From Bradyrhizobium zhanjiangense (GTDB lineage Bacteria > Pseudomonadota > Alphaproteobacteria > Rhizobiales > Xanthobacteraceae), in contig NZ_CP022221.1 of NCBI RefSeq assembly GCF_004114935.1, positions 8,639,001 through 8,703,000 on the forward strand: 64,000 nt of DNA, written 5' to 3'. Position 1 is the stretch's first letter. Each line of letters opens with the position of its first letter. The translations under genes were made by a program, and so were the position numbers. Shown here piece after piece: positions 16,749 through 25,551 of this stretch. A model generated the notes under the pieces. It searched no databases, was not told where the DNA came from, and was given only the letters and a program-made list of their open reading frames with translations.

Positions 16749-18236
16749 ATGTCCCTTTCCTTTGCCAACAGCAGCGCGGTGCAGAGCCGCGCGCGCGCCC
16801 TGGTGCCGCTGTGCGTCGGTGCCGGCACCTATCTGTTCTTCCTTTTTGTCGGCGACACGCTGCTTCAGGACTCCGACTCGTTCTGGCAGATCAAGATCGG
16901 GCAATGGATCCTCGACCACGGCGCAATGCCGTACACGGATTTCTATTCCTTCACGCGGACGGGTGCGCCCTGGATTTCGACGTCGTGGCTGTCGCAGGTG
17001 ATGTTTGCGTTCTCCTACACGCAATGGGGCTGGGCCGGGCCAGTGATCCTCACCGCGGTCGCGGTCGCGCTCTCGACTGCGATCTTCGTCTATTTGTTAG
17101 ATGCGCAGATCGAGGCACCGCGCGCGGTGCTGTTTGCGATGCTGGCGCTGCTGTTGGCGCTGCATCACGTGCTGGCGCGGCCGCACATCCTGGCGCTGCC
17201 CGTCATGGTGGCGTGGGTCGGCCTCTTGATGGCGGCGGCCGACCGCAGGAGCGCGCCGTCCTGGACCTGGCTGCCGCTGATGGCGCTCTGGGCGAATTTG
17301 CACGGCGGCTTCGTGCTGGGCCTTGCGCTGATCGGCCCGATCTCGCTCGGGGCGGTCGAGCATGCCGAGAAGGGACGACGGCTCCAATTGTTCCTGCGCT
17401 GGGTCCTGTTCGGCGTGGGCGCATTGATCGCGAGCTGCTGCACGCCTTACGGCTGGCGGACGCTGATGGGCGCGACCAACATCCTCAGCCTCGGCGAGCT
17501 GCTGTCGCTGATCTTCGAATGGATGCCGGCGAACTTCGCCACGTTCACATCATTCGAGGGCGCGCTGCTCGGCCTGATCGCGCTCGGTTACTATCGCGGC
17601 CTCGTGCTCTCGGCGCCCAGGATCTTCCTGATCCTGTTCCTGACCTGGAGCGCGCTGACCCATGTCCGGAGCATCGAGGCCTTTGCCTTCCTGGTGCCGC
17701 TGGTGCTGGCAAAGCCGCTCGGCGAGATGTTTTCGCGGCCGCCGGCTGACGCCACTGATGCCGACGGTTGGCCGGCCCGCTACGTCACCGCGCTCGGCGC
17801 ACTGATGATCGTGGCCGCGAGCTGGACCTCGACCTCGCTCTATATGGGGCATCATCGCTTCGGCTTCACGATGACGCAGACGCCGGTTGCAGCGGTCGAC
17901 CTGCTCGAGCAGCGGAAGGCGCAGCGCATCTTCAACGCCTATCAGTTCGGCGGCTATCTGATTTCGCGCGACATCCCCGTCTTCGTCGACGGCCGCGCCG
18001 AGCTCTATGGCGAGAAATTCGTCATGGACTTCTTCAAGGCGACGGAAGGCAAGAAGCCCGAGCTGCTGCCGCGCCTGCTCGACGAATACAAGATCGACGT
18101 GACGCTATTGGTCGCCGATGCGCCGGGCCCGCAGATCCTCGACCAGCTCAAGGGCTGGAAGCGGATCTATGCGGATGACATCGCCGTGGTCCATGTGCGG
18201 GAGAATGCGGAAGGGGCGGCGGCGCTGTCGAAATGA
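16749..18236 (+). CDS. Polytopic membrane protein, glycosyltransferase-like, function unknown
   Basis: 495 aa from the ATG at 16749 (AAGGCGG ribosome-binding site). About ten hydrophobic helices occupy residues 20-390, and a soluble C-terminal domain of about 130 residues follows (NAYQFGGYLISRDIPVFVDGRAELYG). The first luminal loop (DSDSFWQIKIGQWILDHG) resembles the acidic loop of GT-C/ArnT-like glycosyltransferases that use lipid-linked sugars, a weak resemblance only. The IS3 element is inserted 20 bp after the stop codon, so any downstream operon partner has been separated. Confidence 0.75.
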   Translation: MSLSFANSSAVQSRARALVPLCVGAGTYLFFLFVGDTLLQDSDSFWQIKIGQWILDHGAMPYTDFYSFTRTGAPWISTSWLSQVMFAFSYTQWGWAGPVILTAVAVALSTAIFVYLLDAQIEAPRAVLFAMLALLLALHHVLARPHILALPVMVAWVGLLMAAADRRSAPSWTWLPLMALWANLHGGFVLGLALIGPISLGAVEHAEKGRRLQLFLRWVLFGVGALIASCCTPYGWRTLMGATNILSLGELLSLIFEWMPANFATFTSFEGALLGLIALGYYRGLVLSAPRIFLILFLTWSALTHVRSIEAFAFLVPLVLAKPLGEMFSRPPADATDADGWPARYVTALGALMIVAASWTSTSLYMGHHRFGFTMTQTPVAAVDLLEQRKAQRIFNAYQFGGYLISRDIPVFVDGRAELYGEKFVMDFFKATEGKKPELLPRLLDEYKIDVTLLVADAPGPQILDQLKGWKRIYADDIAVVHVRENAEGAAALSK

Positions 18237-18284
18237 GGACGTAAGTCCAGGGCGTGTGATCTTCCCCCGAAAAAGTGGACGGGT

Positions 18285-19144
18285 TTAAGCGGCTTTTAGC
18301 TCCATCTCGATCGGGGCGATATATCCGATCGCGGAATGGAGCCGGGTGCGGTTGTAGAAGCCCTCGATGAAGGCGAAGATATCGCGCTGGGCCTCGGCGC
18401 GGGTCTGGTAGTCGCGATGGTGAACGAGCTCGGTCTTCAGGGTATGGAAGAAGCTCTCCATCGGGGCATTGTCGTAGCAATCGGCCTTGCGGCTCATCGA
18501 TGCAACGATGCCGGCGCCCGTGAGAGCGTCGCGATAGGCGTGTGAGGCATACTGCACGCCGCGATCGGAGTGGTGGATCAATCCGGCCTGCGGCCGTTGC
18601 TGCTGGAGGGCCATCGTCAACGCCGCGGATGCGAGTTCGACTTGCATGTGATCCCGCATGGCCCAGCCGACGATCTTTCGACTGAAGAGATCCATGACGG
18701 CCGCCAGATACAGCCAGCCCTCCGCGGTCGGGATGTAGGTGATATCGGCGAGCCAAACGCGGTTCGGGGCTTCCGCTGTGAAGTCGCGCGCGATCAGGTT
18801 CGGGGCGATCGGCAGGTCGTGACGGCTGTCGGTGGTGCGCACCCGGCGCGGCGGCGCCGTGATGGCGCGGATACCGTGCCGGCGCATCATCCGCTCGATC
18901 CGGCCGCGGCTGGCGCCACGGCCCTGCGTCCGCAGCACGGCATGGACGCGGGACTGCCGTAGCGTCCGCTGCTGTCGTGATGGGCCTGCCGGATCGCAGC
19001 CAGCAGCGTGGCATTGGATTTGGTCCGCTGACCCGCCGGGCGATCGCGCCAGGCGTAATAGCCGGCCGGCGAGACCTCGAGCACGGCGCACATCAATCGT
19101 ACCGGATAGGCGTCGCGATGGTCCTCGATGAAGCGGAAGCTCAT
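18285..19144 (-). pseudogene. IS3 transposase OrfB (DDE integrase), frameshifted
   Basis: The DDE catalytic core is present: DITYIPTAEGW (first Asp), HHSDRGVQY (second Asp) and DNAPMESFFHTLK (Glu), with the RTRLHSAIGYI C-terminus. The reading frame breaks near 18950: upstream it runs MSFRFIEDHRD...GRYGSP, downstream it resumes as RVHAVLRTQG in another frame. One base missing from a G-run (18950-18952 on the plus strand) explains it. Without it the protein would be about 286 aa. Either the copy is dead or this is a sequencing error. Confidence 0.85.
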
Positions 19145-19452
19145 GTCCGGGTTCCGGCAAAGATCGCGATCGACTTTTTTAAAATGTCGCGCTCCATGCG
19201 CAGCCGTTCGTTCTCCTGGCGCAACCGGGCGATCTCCGAAGCCTGGTCCGCCGACATCGGCGTCGCCTGCGTGGTGGGGCGCCACGCCGCCGATGCCGGC
19301 TGCTGCCCGGCCTTATCCACCCAGCGCCGCAGCACCGAGTCGCGCAGCCCGAGTTCCTTGCCTACCGACGTGATCGAGCGACCGCTCGACACCACCAGCT
19401 CAACGGCCTGGCGCTTGTACTCTTCGGTAAATGACCGACGTTGACGTTCCAT
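19141..19452 (-). CDS. IS3-family transposase OrfA
   Basis: 103 aa DNA-binding subunit of the transposase: a helix-turn-helix of the Tnp_1 type (RSFTEEYKRQAVELV, SITSVGKELGLRDSVLRRWV) and a C-terminal leucine-zipper-like helix (ASEIARLRQENERLRMERDILKKS). Near its end is the A-AAA-AAG slippery heptamer used to make the OrfAB fusion by -1 frameshifting. The TGA stop overlaps the orfB ATG region (19141-19144). Confidence 0.93.
   Translation of the reverse strand: MERQRRSFTEEYKRQAVELVVSSGRSITSVGKELGLRDSVLRRWVDKAGQQPASAAWRPTTQATPMSADQASEIARLRQENERLRMERDILKKSIAIFAGTRT
19174..19180 (-). other. Programmed -1 frameshift heptamer (AAAAAAG)
   Basis: A_AAA_AAG within the codons for Leu-Lys-Lys of OrfA, the standard slippery site of IS3 elements, located about 30 nt before the orfB ATG. 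It would yield an OrfAB fusion transposase if orfB were intact. Confidence 0.75.
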
Positions 19453-19716
19453 TCGACACCTCCGGGCTCAATGAGCCTACTACAGGTGTCCACTCATTCG
19501 GAGGAGGTTCAGTGTGCTTAAGAAGTCCGCTTCCAAGTGCGGAGCGGACGTGGGCAGGTACTGCGGCTATCTGACCCCTTTGCGCACTTTCGGTTACGTC
19601 CTCGCTTACGTCAGCACGTAGGCTGGTTCCCCCTCCCCCCGCACATTCCGGATTTTCCCACCGCTTAGTTGGAGTATGATCCGGCGGTCACCAGCGCTAC
19701 CCTGAGGGAGGGAATC

Positions 19717-20115
19717 ATGACGAACTTGGGCCCCTCGACAAGCTTTGACGTCAGAGCCGAAATTACCGCGGCTTATGCCGCCTGGGATTCGGCATTCAAC
19801 AAAGCTGACGCTAAAGCGATTGCCAAAGCGTACGTCTCGAACGCCAAAGTGCTGCCTCCGACACATCAAATCATAACAGGTCCGGCAGAGATCGAGAATT
19901 TCTTCGCTGGGCTTTTTGCGAGCGGATTCGCCGATCACAACCTGACGATCATAGATGCGGGTGGAGACGAGAAGGTGGCCTACGGCACGGCGAGATGGAG
20001 CGCCAACGGCAAGGGAGCGGATGGGTCCCGCCAAGCTGCCGGCGGGATTGCTACGCACGTGTTTGAGCGTCAGGCGGACGGTTCGCTGAAGCTAAGGTTG
20101 CACACCTTCAACTAA
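19717..20115 (+). CDS. SnoaL/DUF4440-like (NTF2 fold) protein
   Basis: 132 aa from the ATG at 19717, with a GAGGGAGG ribosome-binding site. The pattern (ITAAYAAWDSAFNKADAKAIAKAYVSNAKVLPP, split over two helices and a strand, then GPAEIENFFAGLF and the GTARWSANG strand) is that of SgcJ/EcaC and DUF4440 NTF2-like proteins. These bind small ligands; enzymatic roles differ and none can be assigned. It lies 43 bp upstream of the large cyclase gene on the same strand and may be cotranscribed. Confidence 0.78.
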   Translation: MTNLGPSTSFDVRAEITAAYAAWDSAFNKADAKAIAKAYVSNAKVLPPTHQIITGPAEIENFFAGLFASGFADHNLTIIDAGGDEKVAYGTARWSANGKGADGSRQAAGGIATHVFERQADGSLKLRLHTFN

Positions 20116-20158
20116 GCCGGCCGTTCGCCTCGCCTGACATCAGGCGAGGAGGCGTCGC

Positions 20159-23100
20159 GTGAACATCGCGGAATGGCTCCATGGTCTTGGGCTGGAGCGT
20201 TACTCCCAGGCCTTCCAGGATGCGGAAGTCACGCCTGAGGTCCTGCCAGAGCTGACCGAGGACGACTTGCGGGAACTTGGTTTGCCACTCGGCCCGCGCA
20301 AGACGGTGCTGAAGGCGATTCACGCACTCGCTCCGGGGAGCCGTCCTATACCTGTGGAGGTTCGCGCCTCCGCTGGACAGCCAAAATTGTCGCTGCCGTC
20401 GGAGGCAGATCGGCGGCAGCTCACAGTCATGTTTGTCGATCTGGTGGGCTCGACGGCGCTCGCCTCGGGACGTGACCCTGAGGAGCTGCGGGACCTGATG
20501 CAGGCCTATCACAACACCGTAGCGGGCGAGATCACCCGGTTCGAGGGCCATGTCGCCAAGTTCCTCGGCGACGGCGTTCTTGCTTACTTCGGCTGGCCGC
20601 GGGCGCATGAAGATGAGGCCGAGCGCGCAGTTCGCGCCGGGCTTCAGATATCCAAGGCGGTCGCCGCCCTTACAGAGCCGGCTGGTGCAGCACTTGCTGC
20701 TCGCGTTGGCATCGCAACCGGTCTGGTCGTGGTCGGCGAACTGATCGGCGAGGGAGAAGCCCGCGAGCGGTCGGTCATTGGAGAGACCCCGAATCTGGCC
20801 GCCCGCTTGCAGGGGCTCGCCGAGCCCGGCGGCGTTGTAGTCGCCGATTCAACGCGCCGCCTCATCGGAGAAGCCTTCATATACCAAGACTTGGGGACGG
20901 TGCCTCTCAAAGGGTTCCCCGGACCGGTGCAGGCGTGGCTCGTCCTCGGCGAGGGCGTGGCCGAGAGTCGATTTGACGCCCAGCATGGGATGTCGACAAC
21001 CGCGCTGATCGGTCGCGACCAGGAGCTCGCACTTCTCTTGGACCGCTGGGAACAGGCAAAAGGGCGAGAGGGACAAATCGTTCTGCTCGGCGGCGAACCG
21101 GGCATCGGCAAATCCCATCTCGTGCGAGCGCTGCGCGACCGGCTCGCAGGCGTTCCGCACACATGCCTAAGTCATTTCTGTTCGCCATTCCATATCAACA
21201 GCGCCCTGTACCCTATCGTTGGGCTCCTTGAACGGGCAGCGAGAATACGGCGAGAAGACCCTTCCGAAGAACAGCTCGATAAACTTGAGGCATTGCTCAC
21301 TCTTGCGACGGACGACGTACGCGGGAGCGCACCAATTCTCGCAGACCTGTTGGCCATCCCGACAGGCGAGCGCTACTCTCCACTGGAGCTTAGTCCACAC
21401 CAAAAGAAGGAGCGAACGTTCCAGGCTCTGTTGGAGCAGATAAAGGGCTTGGCAGCAAAGCAACCTGTTCTTGCCATCTACGAGGACGTCCACTGGGCCG
21501 ATCCCACCACGCTCGAGTTCATCGATCGCGCCGTTGACGAGGTGCAGCGCCACTCGATCCTGATGATCGTTACTTTCCGACCGGAATTTGTTCCGCGCTG
21601 GACGGCGCATGGACACGTGGCAGCACTCTTCTTGAGCCGGTTGGGACGCAGGCAAGGTACTGCCGTGGTCGACCGGATAACCGGCGGCAAACTGCTTCCG
21701 CACGAGGTGCTCGAACAGATCTTAGCCAAAACAGACGGTGTGCCGTTGTTCGTCGAGGAGCTCACCAAGACCGTCCTTGAATCTGGGCTGCTTAAGGACC
21801 GCGGGAGCTACTATGAGCTTGTTGGTCCGTTGCCCCCGCTGGCGATCCCGACAACGCTCCAGGATTCATTGATGGCCCGTCTTGACCGGTTGGCACCCGT
21901 TAAGGAGGTCGCCCAGATCGCGGCCTGCATTGGCCGAGAGTTTGGATACAACCTTCTGAAAGCAGTAACGCCGCTCAGTGAAGATGCCCTCCAGCGCGCT
22001 ATCGATGAACTCTTGGAGGCGGAACTCATCTTTCGACGAGGAGTGCCTCCGGATGTCGGCTACACCTTCAAGCATGCGCTGGTACAGGACATCGCGCACG
22101 AGAGCCTGTTGAAGAGCAAGCGACAGCAGATCCACACCCGTATCGCCGCAGCTCTCGAAGAACATTTTCCTGCGCGCGCGGAGATGGAGCCGGAGACGAT
22201 AGCTTTGCATCTCGCAGAGGCCGGGCTGGCGGCCAAAGCGGTCGGCTATTGGCTGCAGGCTGGCCGAAATGCCGCGGGGCGTTCCGCCAATCTCGAAGCG
22301 ATCACTCATCTCTCAAGAGGGCTGGAAGCGCTCAAGGCCTATCCAGAAGGGTTGGAGCGGGATCGTCAAGAACTCGCACTCCAGACAGCAATTGGAGGTC
22401 CGCTGATCGCCATTCACGGATACACGTCTCCTCAGCTCGGCACTGCCTTCAGCAGGGCTCATGCGCTCTGCTACGAACTCGATGACATGGATGCGTTGTT
22501 CGCCACACTTAGCGGCAAGTATATTTTTCATTTCGTGAGAGGCGACTACCGCGCCATGCAGAGCCTGGTTGCCGAGGCACGCCTCGCCGCCGAGCGAACC
22601 GGGGACATGGCACTGGAATTGGGGGCGCATCGTTTGGCGGCTCTCACGGCTATGCACGCCGGTGACTTCCTTACGGCCCGCTCCGAGTTCGAGACGATTT
22701 TAAGCCGCTATGACCCGGTCGCCCATCGGCCAGCGCCTGTGCACTATGTCCATGACCCGAAGGCCTCCGCGTTACCCTACCTGGCGGTCGTGCTTTGGGT
22801 CCTTGGCTATCCCGATCAGGCCCTGAGAACAAGCCGTGCGGCGTTTGAGTACGCTGCGGAGCTGAACCAGACGAACCTTACCGCTCACGTCGCGGTGTAT
22901 GGCGGAGCGGGACCTGCGGAGCTGACGGGTGACGTGGCGGCCGTACGTGCGCACGCGGACGCCATCATCGACCTCGCCGATCAGCACAGCTTGAACTACT
23001 GGCGGTTGAGCGGCCTCATCCTTCGGGGTTGGGCCATGGCGCAGGAAGGCGACGCGGAGAAGGGCCTGGCGCTCATGCGTCAAGGCTTGAACGATCGGGC

Positions 23101-23530
23101 CGGGCTCGGAGCCAGCTGGTACCAAGTTCGGTACTTGTGCATGTTGGCATCAGCCTATTTGCAGCTTGGTGATGGCGAGAAAGGGCTCGCTGCACTGACA
23201 GAAGCAAAGGACCTCGCGGCGCGGAATGACGAGCATATGTGGGAGGCAGAGGTTGCATGCGTTGAGGGCGAACTGCGGCGCATTCGCGGAACTCCAGTGG
23301 GTGAGGTCGAGGCTTATTTGCAAACTGCACTTGATGTGGCACGCAGGCAAAGCGCGAAGTCGCTCGAACTGCGTGCAGCCATGAGTCTGGCTCGGCTTTG
23401 GCGCGATGAAGGCAGGCTTATCGAAGCACGGGATCTCCTTGCCTCAGCGTACCGATGGTTTACGGAAGGATTCGAAACGCCTGACCTCCTTGCCGCAAAG
23501 GCACTCACCGCAGAATTGGCCGAGCTCTAG
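20159..23530 (+). CDS. SAM-adenylate cyclase-AAA ATPase-TPR multidomain protein
   Basis: 1123 aa starting at GTG 20159 behind GAGGAGG. Domains in order: SAM interaction domain (residues 1-60, LHGLGLERYSQAFQDAEV); class III cyclase domain (85-265) with metal ligands Asp94 and Asp138 and Asn212/Arg216, predicted active; AAA/STAND-type ATPase with Walker A GEPGIGKS at 312-319 and the Walker B-like IYEDVHWAD; then a long TPR-rich C-terminal half. Such proteins are thought to gate cAMP synthesis by ATP-driven oligomerisation after partner binding, but targets are unknown. The TPR region shows no obvious truncation. Confidence 0.92.
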   Translation: MNIAEWLHGLGLERYSQAFQDAEVTPEVLPELTEDDLRELGLPLGPRKTVLKAIHALAPGSRPIPVEVRASAGQPKLSLPSEADRRQLTVMFVDLVGSTALASGRDPEELRDLMQAYHNTVAGEITRFEGHVAKFLGDGVLAYFGWPRAHEDEAERAVRAGLQISKAVAALTEPAGAALAARVGIATGLVVVGELIGEGEARERSVIGETPNLAARLQGLAEPGGVVVADSTRRLIGEAFIYQDLGTVPLKGFPGPVQAWLVLGEGVAESRFDAQHGMSTTALIGRDQELALLLDRWEQAKGREGQIVLLGGEPGIGKSHLVRALRDRLAGVPHTCLSHFCSPFHINSALYPIVGLLERAARIRREDPSEEQLDKLEALLTLATDDVRGSAPILADLLAIPTGERYSPLELSPHQKKERTFQALLEQIKGLAAKQPVLAIYEDVHWADPTTLEFIDRAVDEVQRHSILMIVTFRPEFVPRWTAHGHVAALFLSRLGRRQGTAVVDRITGGKLLPHEVLEQILAKTDGVPLFVEELTKTVLESGLLKDRGSYYELVGPLPPLAIPTTLQDSLMARLDRLAPVKEVAQIAACIGREFGYNLLKAVTPLSEDALQRAIDELLEAELIFRRGVPPDVGYTFKHALVQDIAHESLLKSKRQQIHTRIAAALEEHFPARAEMEPETIALHLAEAGLAAKAVGYWLQAGRNAAGRSANLEAITHLSRGLEALKAYPEGLERDRQELALQTAIGGPLIAIHGYTSPQLGTAFSRAHALCYELDDMDALFATLSGKYIFHFVRGDYRAMQSLVAEARLAAERTGDMALELGAHRLAALTAMHAGDFLTARSEFETILSRYDPVAHRPAPVHYVHDPKASALPYLAVVLWVLGYPDQALRTSRAAFEYAAELNQTNLTAHVAVYGGAGPAELTGDVAAVRAHADAIIDLADQHSLNYWRLSGLILRGWAMAQEGDAEKGLALMRQGLNDRAGLGASWYQVRYLCMLASAYLQLGDGEKGLAALTEAKDLAARNDEHMWEAEVACVEGELRRIRGTPVGEVEAYLQTALDVARRQSAKSLELRAAMSLARLWRDEGRLIEARDLLASAYRWFTEGFETPDLLAAKALTAELAEL

Positions 23531-23643
23531 TGGTTGCACTGCGGTCGTTCGCCGGACGCCGTGTTTCGCTGAGGTGATGCGTCGAATCGGCTCATTGCGC
23601 TCGAGCGCTCGACGTGAGCCCATTCCTTCTCGGAGAGCGCACG

Positions 23644-24387
23644 ATGAAGGCCTTGCTGCTGCTCGTGTTTGCCATGGTTGTCGTGGCCCGGGAAGCGACC
23701 GCTCAGGACGCACCAAAGGACGCGCAATGCGTCCGCGAGCGCGTCGCCATGGTCGAAACCATCCGGGCATACGCCCGATCCGCCGCCAGTGCCTTGGGAC
23801 AGCAAGGCCTGTCGGAGAGTGTCCTTGAGGCCATGGAGCAAACGAAACGCCATCTATTCGTCCCCGAGCAATCTTGCTCCATCGCATACGCGGACAGACC
23901 GATGCCGATCGGTCTCGGGCAGACCATATCGCAGCCGTACATCGTGGCCTTGATGACCCAATTGGTCGAGGTCGCGCCCGATCACGTTGTGCTGGAAGTG
24001 GGGACGGGTTCGGGCTATCAGGCCGCCGTCCTTGCGCACCTGGCGCGAAAGGTCTGCACCATCGAGATCATCCCGCAATTGGCCGAGACCGCCGCGAAAA
24101 CATTAAGAGACCTCGCGTATGACAACGTGAGCGTCAAGCTTGGCGACGGATACGATGGCTGTCCCGAATGCGGTCCTTTTGACGCCATCGTCGTGACTGC
24201 CGCGCTCGGGCAGCCACCGCCGCCCCTGATTGAACAGCTTAAAGTAGGTGGCCGGCTCGTTATGCCGGTGGGACCCGGTTACACCACTCAGCAGCTCACG
24301 GTCGTCGAAAAAATCGCCCCCGACAAGACGACGACGCGCGCCGTCGCCCTCGTGCGCTTTGTCCCCCTTACGCGTTCACAAAACTAA
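23644..24387 (+). CDS. pcm: Protein-L-isoaspartate O-methyltransferase, exported form
   Basis: 247 aa from the ATG at 23644. The first 21 residues (MKALLLLVFAMVVVAREATA) form a signal peptide, and the mature part is a PCMT: RPMPIGLGQTISQPYIVA substrate region, LEVGTGSGYQAAVL SAM-binding motif I, and a C-terminus ALVRFVPLT. It methylates isoaspartate in damaged proteins to start their repair. Most PCMTs are cytosolic; the signal peptide implies the periplasm, which would need imported SAM, or a membrane-anchored form. Five cysteines are present, consistent with an oxidising compartment. An upstream ATG at 23614 would bury the signal peptide and is rejected. Confidence 0.88.
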   Translation: MKALLLLVFAMVVVAREATAQDAPKDAQCVRERVAMVETIRAYARSAASALGQQGLSESVLEAMEQTKRHLFVPEQSCSIAYADRPMPIGLGQTISQPYIVALMTQLVEVAPDHVVLEVGTGSGYQAAVLAHLARKVCTIEIIPQLAETAAKTLRDLAYDNVSVKLGDGYDGCPECGPFDAIVVTAALGQPPPPLIEQLKVGGRLVMPVGPGYTTQQLTVVEKIAPDKTTTRAVALVRFVPLTRSQN

Positions 24388-24630
24388 GCTCGCAAACGTC
24401 CCGTTCTTGCTGAGCCGGAATTTGTCGAGGCGGCTGGCGCCTCGCGCGAATGCCCGCCTCGGACCTCTGGTGAGGTCGGTTATCGCGCCGCTATCAGGGG
24501 TATAGCGGACCTCACCGCATACCATGTTGTCGACCGCCGTGCGCAGATGTTTGACGCGCTTCTCTGGCTCGCTGAAGACGTACCGAATTTGAAGACGAAT
24601 CAATTCCTCAACGTCGCCAAGGCACGCTGA
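24388..24630 (+). other. Possible coding remnant in frame after pcm
   Basis: Directly after the pcm stop codon the same frame stays open for 80 codons to TGA at 24628. Its latter half (GYRAAIRGIADLTAYHVVD, RAQMFDALLWLAED, NQFLNVAKAR) has protein-like composition. There is no start codon with a ribosome-binding site, and the opposite strand is also open. It could be the tail of a lost gene or chance. The rest of the gap up to 24764 holds nothing recognisable. Confidence 0.2.
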
Positions 24631-24764
24631 AAGCGAAGTCCATCGACCATTGCGAACCGGTTTGTTGCCGGTGGGACCCAGGGCGCGCGGAACTTTGCAT
24701 GGTCTATTCGATTGTCGAACAGGGACCCTCATGGCCGAAGCCGATGAGCTTCGAGTGAACTATT

Positions 24765-25547
24765 ATGGCCAAGGAGATCACTGGATCGATAGAGACGATC
24801 GCTGCGGCCGCCGAGCCGACCGTGCCATCGGCCCGCGCCGAGGTGTTTTACACTCAGGCCTTGCGCGAGCTCGCGAAGCTGGATCTGCCGTTTCTTTTGG
24901 CCGGCACGTATGCGCTGAGCGCCTATACCGGCGTGGTGCGCGCTACCAAAGATCTCGATATCGTGTGCAAGCCGACTGACTATCCACGTGTTCTCAACCA
25001 CTTCCGCAACCTCGGGCACACCGTCGCAATCGAGGACGAACGCTGGCTCGGCAAGGTCTTCCAGGACGAGCACTTTTTCGATGTGATCTTCGCTTTCTGG
25101 CATGGCATGGCTCCCGTGACCGACCAATGGTTCGAATCCGCGCCGCGCATCGAGGTGTTCGGTACGCCGATGCGCATCATCGCCCCGACGGAGTTGATCT
25201 GGTCCAAGGCCTTCGTCCAGCTGCGGCACCGTTACGATGGCCCGGATATCGCGCATCTCATTCTCAAGCAGCACGATCAGATCGACTGGCGGCGTCTGCT
25301 TGCCTACATGGAGCTGCATTGGGAGGTGCTTCTGGCACATCTACTCAACTTCCGCTGGGCCTATCCGAGCGAGCGCGATTGCCTGCCGCGCTGGCTGATG
25401 GACGAACTGGTCGCCCGCCTGAAGACCCAGTTCGAACTTCCTCCTCCGCGCGTGAAGGTATGTCGGGGGCGCCTGTTTTCGCAGGTCGATTATGCCCCGG
25501 CCGTTGAGGAATGGGGCTTTGCCGACGCAGACCAGGATAGCGAGTAG
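24765..25547 (+). CDS. Nucleotidyltransferase-fold protein (MNT/AbiEii-like)
   Basis: 260 aa. The polymerase-beta-type nucleotidyltransferase signature is intact: GTYALSAYTGVVRATKDLDI at about residues 46-65 supplies the G-[ST] loop and two metal aspartates (DxD), and FFDVIFAF at about 105-112 the third. The C-terminal half is helical (DWRRLLAYMELHWEVLLAHLL). Such enzymes transfer nucleotides to proteins, RNA or antibiotics; related AbiEii and MNT proteins act in toxin-antitoxin and phage-defence systems. The stop codon is 4 bp before the start of a metallophosphoesterase gene, so the two are probably coupled. The substrate is unknown. Confidence 0.78.
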   Translation: MAKEITGSIETIAAAAEPTVPSARAEVFYTQALRELAKLDLPFLLAGTYALSAYTGVVRATKDLDIVCKPTDYPRVLNHFRNLGHTVAIEDERWLGKVFQDEHFFDVIFAFWHGMAPVTDQWFESAPRIEVFGTPMRIIAPTELIWSKAFVQLRHRYDGPDIAHLILKQHDQIDWRRLLAYMELHWEVLLAHLLNFRWAYPSERDCLPRWLMDELVARLKTQFELPPPRVKVCRGRLFSQVDYAPAVEEWGFADADQDSE

Positions 25548-25551
25548 CGCG

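Larger units (their letters stand above)
18257..19511 (-). mobile_element. IS3-family insertion sequence, 1255 bp
   Basis: The two ends match over 24 bp at 19 positions (TGATCTTCC... at the left and TGAACCTCC... read inward from the right), start with TG and end with CA, and both contain GAGTGGAC or AAGTGGAC. The element is flanked by the same trinucleotide GTG (18254-18256 and 19512-19514), a 3-bp target duplication as expected for IS3 insertions. It contains orfA and a frameshifted orfB. The intact ends and duplication suggest a recent insertion. Confidence 0.9.

Noticed and set aside
24376..24732. Minus-strand 118-codon frame between pcm and the nucleotidyltransferase
   Set aside because: No ribosome-binding site or family resemblance; the segment VRYTPDSG recalls spurious frames found in repeated intergenic DNA of this lineage.
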